This document shows positions 61,477 to 64,000 of a DNA stretch of 64,000 nucleotides, piece after piece. A program made the position numbers and the translations under genes. Within the stretch, counting starts at the first letter, position 1. The number at the start of each line of letters is the position of its first letter. A model generated the notes under the pieces. The model was not told the DNA's origin. It was given only the letters and a program-made list of their open reading frames with translations, and made no database searches. Source of the DNA: an uncultured Desulfobacter sp. Its GTDB lineage: Bacteria > Desulfobacterota > Desulfobacteria > Desulfobacterales > Desulfobacteraceae. The DNA lies in contig NZ_OY761445.1 in NCBI RefSeq assembly GCF_963664415.1, positions 2,568,501 through 2,632,500 of the forward strand, given 5' to 3'.

Positions 61477-62691
61477 ATGACGGCACTGGTTATTTTTGTT
61501 GTGAGTTATCTGGGAATCGCCATGGGACGAATTCCCGGCCTGGCCGTGGACAGGGTAGGCATTGCCATCCTGGGGGCCATCGCCATGGTTTCCTTAGGTT
61601 CGGTATCGCCCCAGGAGGCGGTACGTTGCATTGATTTTCCAACCCTTTGTCTTTTGTACGGGCTGATGATCATTTCGGCCCAACTACGTCTCGGCGGGTT
61701 TTACACCGCTGTCGCTGAAAAAGTCCTTGGGTTTTCAGACCATCCCCGTTTGTTTCTTCTGGTGAGTATGCTTCTTTCCGCAGTTCTTTCCGCTGTTCTT
61801 GCCAACGACATTATCTGCTTTGCCATGGCACCGATTCTGGCCTATTCTCTCAAACGGGCAGGATTGAATCCTGTTCCCTTTTTACTGGGCCTGGCTGTTT
61901 CGAGCAATATTGGATCTGCGGCCACACTGATCGGAAATCCCCAGAATATGCTCATCGGGCAGGTGGGACATCTTTCCTTCGAAGCATTCTTTCTCTGGGC
62001 ATATATGCCGTCTTGTCTTTCCCTGGTGGCCGCTTTCGGTATAATTGTAATGTATTATCGACAAAATTTAATCATTGAAAAAATCGAGACCATTAATGGG
62101 AACGACATGGCACTGCCTCAATTTGATTGCTGGCAAACTATAAAAGGCATTCTGGCCGTGGTGGTGCTGGTGGGACTATACCTGACTGACATTCCAAGGG
62201 ATCTCTCCACCCTATCCGTGGCAGGATCACTTCTGCTGAGCCGAAAAATGAAAAGCCGGGATATGATGGCTCTGGTGGACTGGCATCTGATCACCTTGTT
62301 CTGCGCACTTTTTATTATTATTCACGGAATTTCTTTGGCCCATCTTCCGGAACGAGTACTTGAATTCCTATCCCAAAAAGGCTTTGAACTTACTCAACCA
62401 GCATTCCTCACCGGTGTTTCTGTTGTCCTATCCAATCTTTTCAGCAATGTTCCGGCCGTGATGATAGTGATTCCATGTCTGGATCAGGCCATTCCCGAAC
62501 CCTGGTATATTCTGGCAATTTCCAGCACCTTTGCCGGGAACCTTTTTCTTTTGGGCAGTATCGCGAATCTGATTGTGGTTGAAAAAGCCTCTAACCATGA
62601 CGTGGTTATATCCTTCAAGGAGCACGCCAGAATCGGTATCCCTGTGACCCTTCTGTCACTTCTTGTGCTGGTGGTATGGACATGGATATGA
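61477..62691 (+). CDS. SLC13/ArsB-type anion transporter
   Basis: 404 residues with about 10-11 TM helices (LVIFVVSYLGIAMGRI, LVSMLLSAVLSAVLAND, LAVSSNIGSAATLIGNPQNML, IKGILAVVVLVGLYLTDI, and others). The motif SSNIGSAATLIGNPQNM is the SNVGSxxTxxGNP signature of ArsB/NhaD/SLC13 (ion-transporter) carriers, repeated weakly at the C-terminus (FAGNLFLLGSIANLIV). Probably exchanges a dicarboxylate, sulfate or other anion with Na+ or H+. Substrate cannot be told from sequence alone. Monocistronic. Confidence 0.88.
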   Translation: MTALVIFVVSYLGIAMGRIPGLAVDRVGIAILGAIAMVSLGSVSPQEAVRCIDFPTLCLLYGLMIISAQLRLGGFYTAVAEKVLGFSDHPRLFLLVSMLLSAVLSAVLANDIICFAMAPILAYSLKRAGLNPVPFLLGLAVSSNIGSAATLIGNPQNMLIGQVGHLSFEAFFLWAYMPSCLSLVAAFGIIVMYYRQNLIIEKIETINGNDMALPQFDCWQTIKGILAVVVLVGLYLTDIPRDLSTLSVAGSLLLSRKMKSRDMMALVDWHLITLFCALFIIIHGISLAHLPERVLEFLSQKGFELTQPAFLTGVSVVLSNLFSNVPAVMIVIPCLDQAIPEPWYILAISSTFAGNLFLLGSIANLIVVEKASNHDVVISFKEHARIGIPVTLLSLLVLVVWTWI

Positions 62692-63297
62692 CAACGGATT
62701 TAGAGATGAAACGCGTTCAATTACCAAAGCAATATCAGGTCAGTTATCTTATCTTTTTGAACATATGTTACAGGGAAAGTCCGGGGAAGTTGGCCGACCA
62801 AAAAACGGACCTTGCTTTGTAGGTAGTCTGCTCTATTGAGAATAATTTTTGTCTGGTAAAATCTAACTTTTCAATCCGACGTTTGACCGTAAGATTTATG
62901 GTCAGTCAGCGGAAAAAATCAAAGCACAACATCTTGGAGAACATGTTTGTCCGGAAAGCGAGCCCTACCATTTATAAGGTTCACTAGCGTGGTCTCCAAT
63001 ATCCTGATTCATTCTTTTGGAATTGATCACTGCATTCAAAATCTTGGCAGCCCGGTTAAATACCATCAATGCTCAGTCTCTGAAAAATCGGATTGGTAGG
63101 AATCGTGTCCTGGGAAATAAATATTATAGTGATCGCCCGGTAAATCAACTATGAATCATTGATTAGTTTTTAATATTTGCCTTGACAAAGATCTTCTCCC
63201 CATCCTATACGATAAATCGTAAAATTTTAGCTCTTTATATAAAAAGTTTGCCTTTCCATACAGGCATTGTTAATCGTTCTATTTTTGGAGACCCGCA
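62692..63297. other. Intergenic with dispersed repeat copy 2
   Basis: No intact gene. The region 62890-63060 is homologous to 25140-25290. A minus-strand stretch MVFNRAAKILNAVINSKRMN and a plus-strand tail ...AQHLGEHVCPESEPYHL are both present in the shared part, but neither is a complete gene. Confidence 0.5.
62890..63060. repeat. Dispersed ~140-bp repeat, copy 2
   Basis: Shares GCGAGCC, GGTTCACTAGCG, TTTTGGAATTG and CATTCAAAATCTTGG blocks in order with 25140-25290. A protein tail (GEHVCPESEPYHL followed by stop) parallels GEYVFEKSEPYQL in copy 1, so part of the homology is coding in origin. Confidence 0.55.
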
Positions 63298-63627
63298 ATG
63301 ATTGGAGAACAATTCAGGATATTTTTTTTAATACCACTGGCGATAACTCTTCTGTTTGTCTCTATCGCTTCAGCCGGAACCATAACCTGTGAATACGATG
63401 ATCTGAACCGAATTGTGAAGATGGAAAAATCCGAAGATTACATCATTGAGTATTCTTACGATGATGCAGGGAACCGCACCCAAACCATAATTCAGGTCCA
63501 ATCTGGGCTTGACCATGATTCGGACGGGGATATTGACGGAGCAGATCTGTACAATTTTTTGTCAGATTTTAGCGGTTCCGCCCAGGACCTTTATGATTTC
63601 TCGCAACTTTTCGGCACTCAAAATTAA
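63298..63627 (+). CDS. Small exported protein with one RHS/YD repeat and a dockerin-like motif
   Basis: 109 residues. Signal peptide (FFLIPLAITLLFVSIASAG), then a single YD repeat CEYDDLNRIVKMEKSEDYIIEYSYDDAGNRTQTI (split here: CEYDDLNRIVKME and EYSYDDAGNRT are the two halves), then LDHDSDGDIDGADLYNFL, a Ca-binding dockerin/EF-hand-like loop, and a second similar helix (DLYDFSQLFG). GGAG site before the ATG. It looks like a miniature of the C-terminal end of a large RHS protein, 15 nt upstream of one. Confidence 0.7.
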   Translation: MIGEQFRIFFLIPLAITLLFVSIASAGTITCEYDDLNRIVKMEKSEDYIIEYSYDDAGNRTQTIIQVQSGLDHDSDGDIDGADLYNFLSDFSGSAQDLYDFSQLFGTQN

Positions 63628-63642
63628 AATCCAGGAGGAAGC

Positions 63643-64000
63643 ATGGGAACATCCTTTAACCGAAAAAATATTTTCCAGAAAAACGCCCCTCTTAATAAAT
63701 TGTTTCAAATAAAAAAATTCTACGTCCTCTGCTTTACCTGGTTATGGCTTATTTCTTTGGGAAGTTTAATCCTGAATTTCACGTTTTCTAATGTTCCTTT
63801 GGCCCATGCAGACGTTTCCGGGCCAGGTTGGGGCAATGTTAAAGGCCTGGCTGTTACGCCGAAGCAGGCCGCAGCATACTACGACCAGAAAAGAAAAGAT
63901 ATATCTATAACAAAAACGGCATTGGCTGTGGAAGAAAGCTTTGCAGATGAAATCACCACCGAAATTAACGAACTGGCGCGGGGCCTGAACTATAATCCAA
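63643..64000 (+). CDS. RHS/transglutaminase-type secreted protein, N-terminal part
   Basis: At least 119 codons, continuing beyond the window. ATG 63643 follows CCAGGAGGAAGC. After a basic start and a hydrophobic helix (FYVLCFTWLWLISLGSLIL) there is an ALAHADVSGP-like signal cleavage region and the start of a domain, EESFADEITTEINELARGLN. This wording (EI.ELARGL..NP) opens the transglutaminase-like domain of large RHS-repeat proteins. It follows the mini RHS protein and is probably co-transcribed. Confidence 0.65.
   Translation, partial: MGTSFNRKNIFQKNAPLNKLFQIKKFYVLCFTWLWLISLGSLILNFTFSNVPLAHADVSGPGWGNVKGLAVTPKQAAAYYDQKRKDISITKTALAVEESFADEITTEINELARGLNYNP

Noticed and set aside
1..64000. CRISPR arrays, rRNA or tRNA genes
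   Set aside because: No regularly spaced direct repeats, rRNA-like blocks or convincing tRNA cloverleaf were seen on reading, though short tRNAs could be missed by eye.

Overview
The window looks like chromosomal DNA of an anaerobic bacterium of the Desulfobacterota (probably Desulfobacteraceae, a Desulfobacter/Desulfobacula-type sulfate reducer). This is inferred from gene content only: a four-gene acyl-CoA activation/beta-oxidation operon, an EFR1-type flavodoxin-ferredoxin, many two-component proteins, a polyamine-type DUF350/TelA cluster and a heavy load of IS elements. No rRNA, tRNA or CRISPR array was recognised.

Region 1 (1-24 kb) is an accessory, IS-rich region. It opens with the right part of an IS21-type element (istA end, istB, a third small ORF, a 54-bp perfect palindrome and terminal repeats) abutting an IS91-type transposase remnant. 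Next is a gene for a membrane-anchored phosphoribosyltransferase-histidine phosphatase fusion, split by a complete IS4-type element with a 10-bp target duplication. A cassette of five minus-strand genes follows (glycosyltransferase, DUF4062/TIR-like protein, small membrane protein, SUMF1/FGE-like protein, methyltransferase), flanked by two direct copies of a 32-bp repeat. Then come an ankyrin-repeat lipoprotein, an IS3 element, an EFR1 ferredoxin, a C45-type peptidase/acyltransferase, and a TetR regulator with a clear operator. At 17.2-22.5 kb an IS66-type element sits inside a small DUF2845-like secreted-protein gene (8-bp target duplication), and a second IS21-type element is nested inside the IS66 element (6-bp duplication). 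Removing one copy of each duplication restores the broken frames. Both IS21 elements carry a homologous third ORF right after istB.

Region 2 (22.5-30 kb) mixes working genes (IHF/HU-like protein, methyltransferase, chemotaxis receptor, J-domain protein) with decayed ones (yjbQ and cutA fragments fused by a deletion, a lytic transglycosylase with its middle deleted, a frameshifted Sel1 protein).

Region 3 (30-37 kb) is a minus-strand operon-like cluster: small membrane protein, TelA, a YjfK-like acidic protein, a lipoprotein, a DUF350 membrane protein and a membrane-fused spermidine-synthase-like enzyme. It is related in composition to the E. coli yjf cluster and is probably a cell-envelope/polyamine system.

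Region 4 (37-64 kb) is more core-like: a PocR-PAS hybrid histidine kinase with two receiver domains and an HPt, a REC-DHp regulator without ATPase domain, a SlyB-like lipoprotein, typA/bipA, a very large exported membrane protein, a cold-shock protein, the fatty-acid operon (CoA ligase, 3-hydroxyacyl-CoA dehydrogenase, acyl-CoA dehydrogenase, thiolase), a Cache-sensor kinase/NarL-type regulator pair, a graveyard of araC, old-yellow-enzyme and selO fragments, an SLC13/ArsB-type transporter, and the start of an RHS/transglutaminase-type secreted protein.
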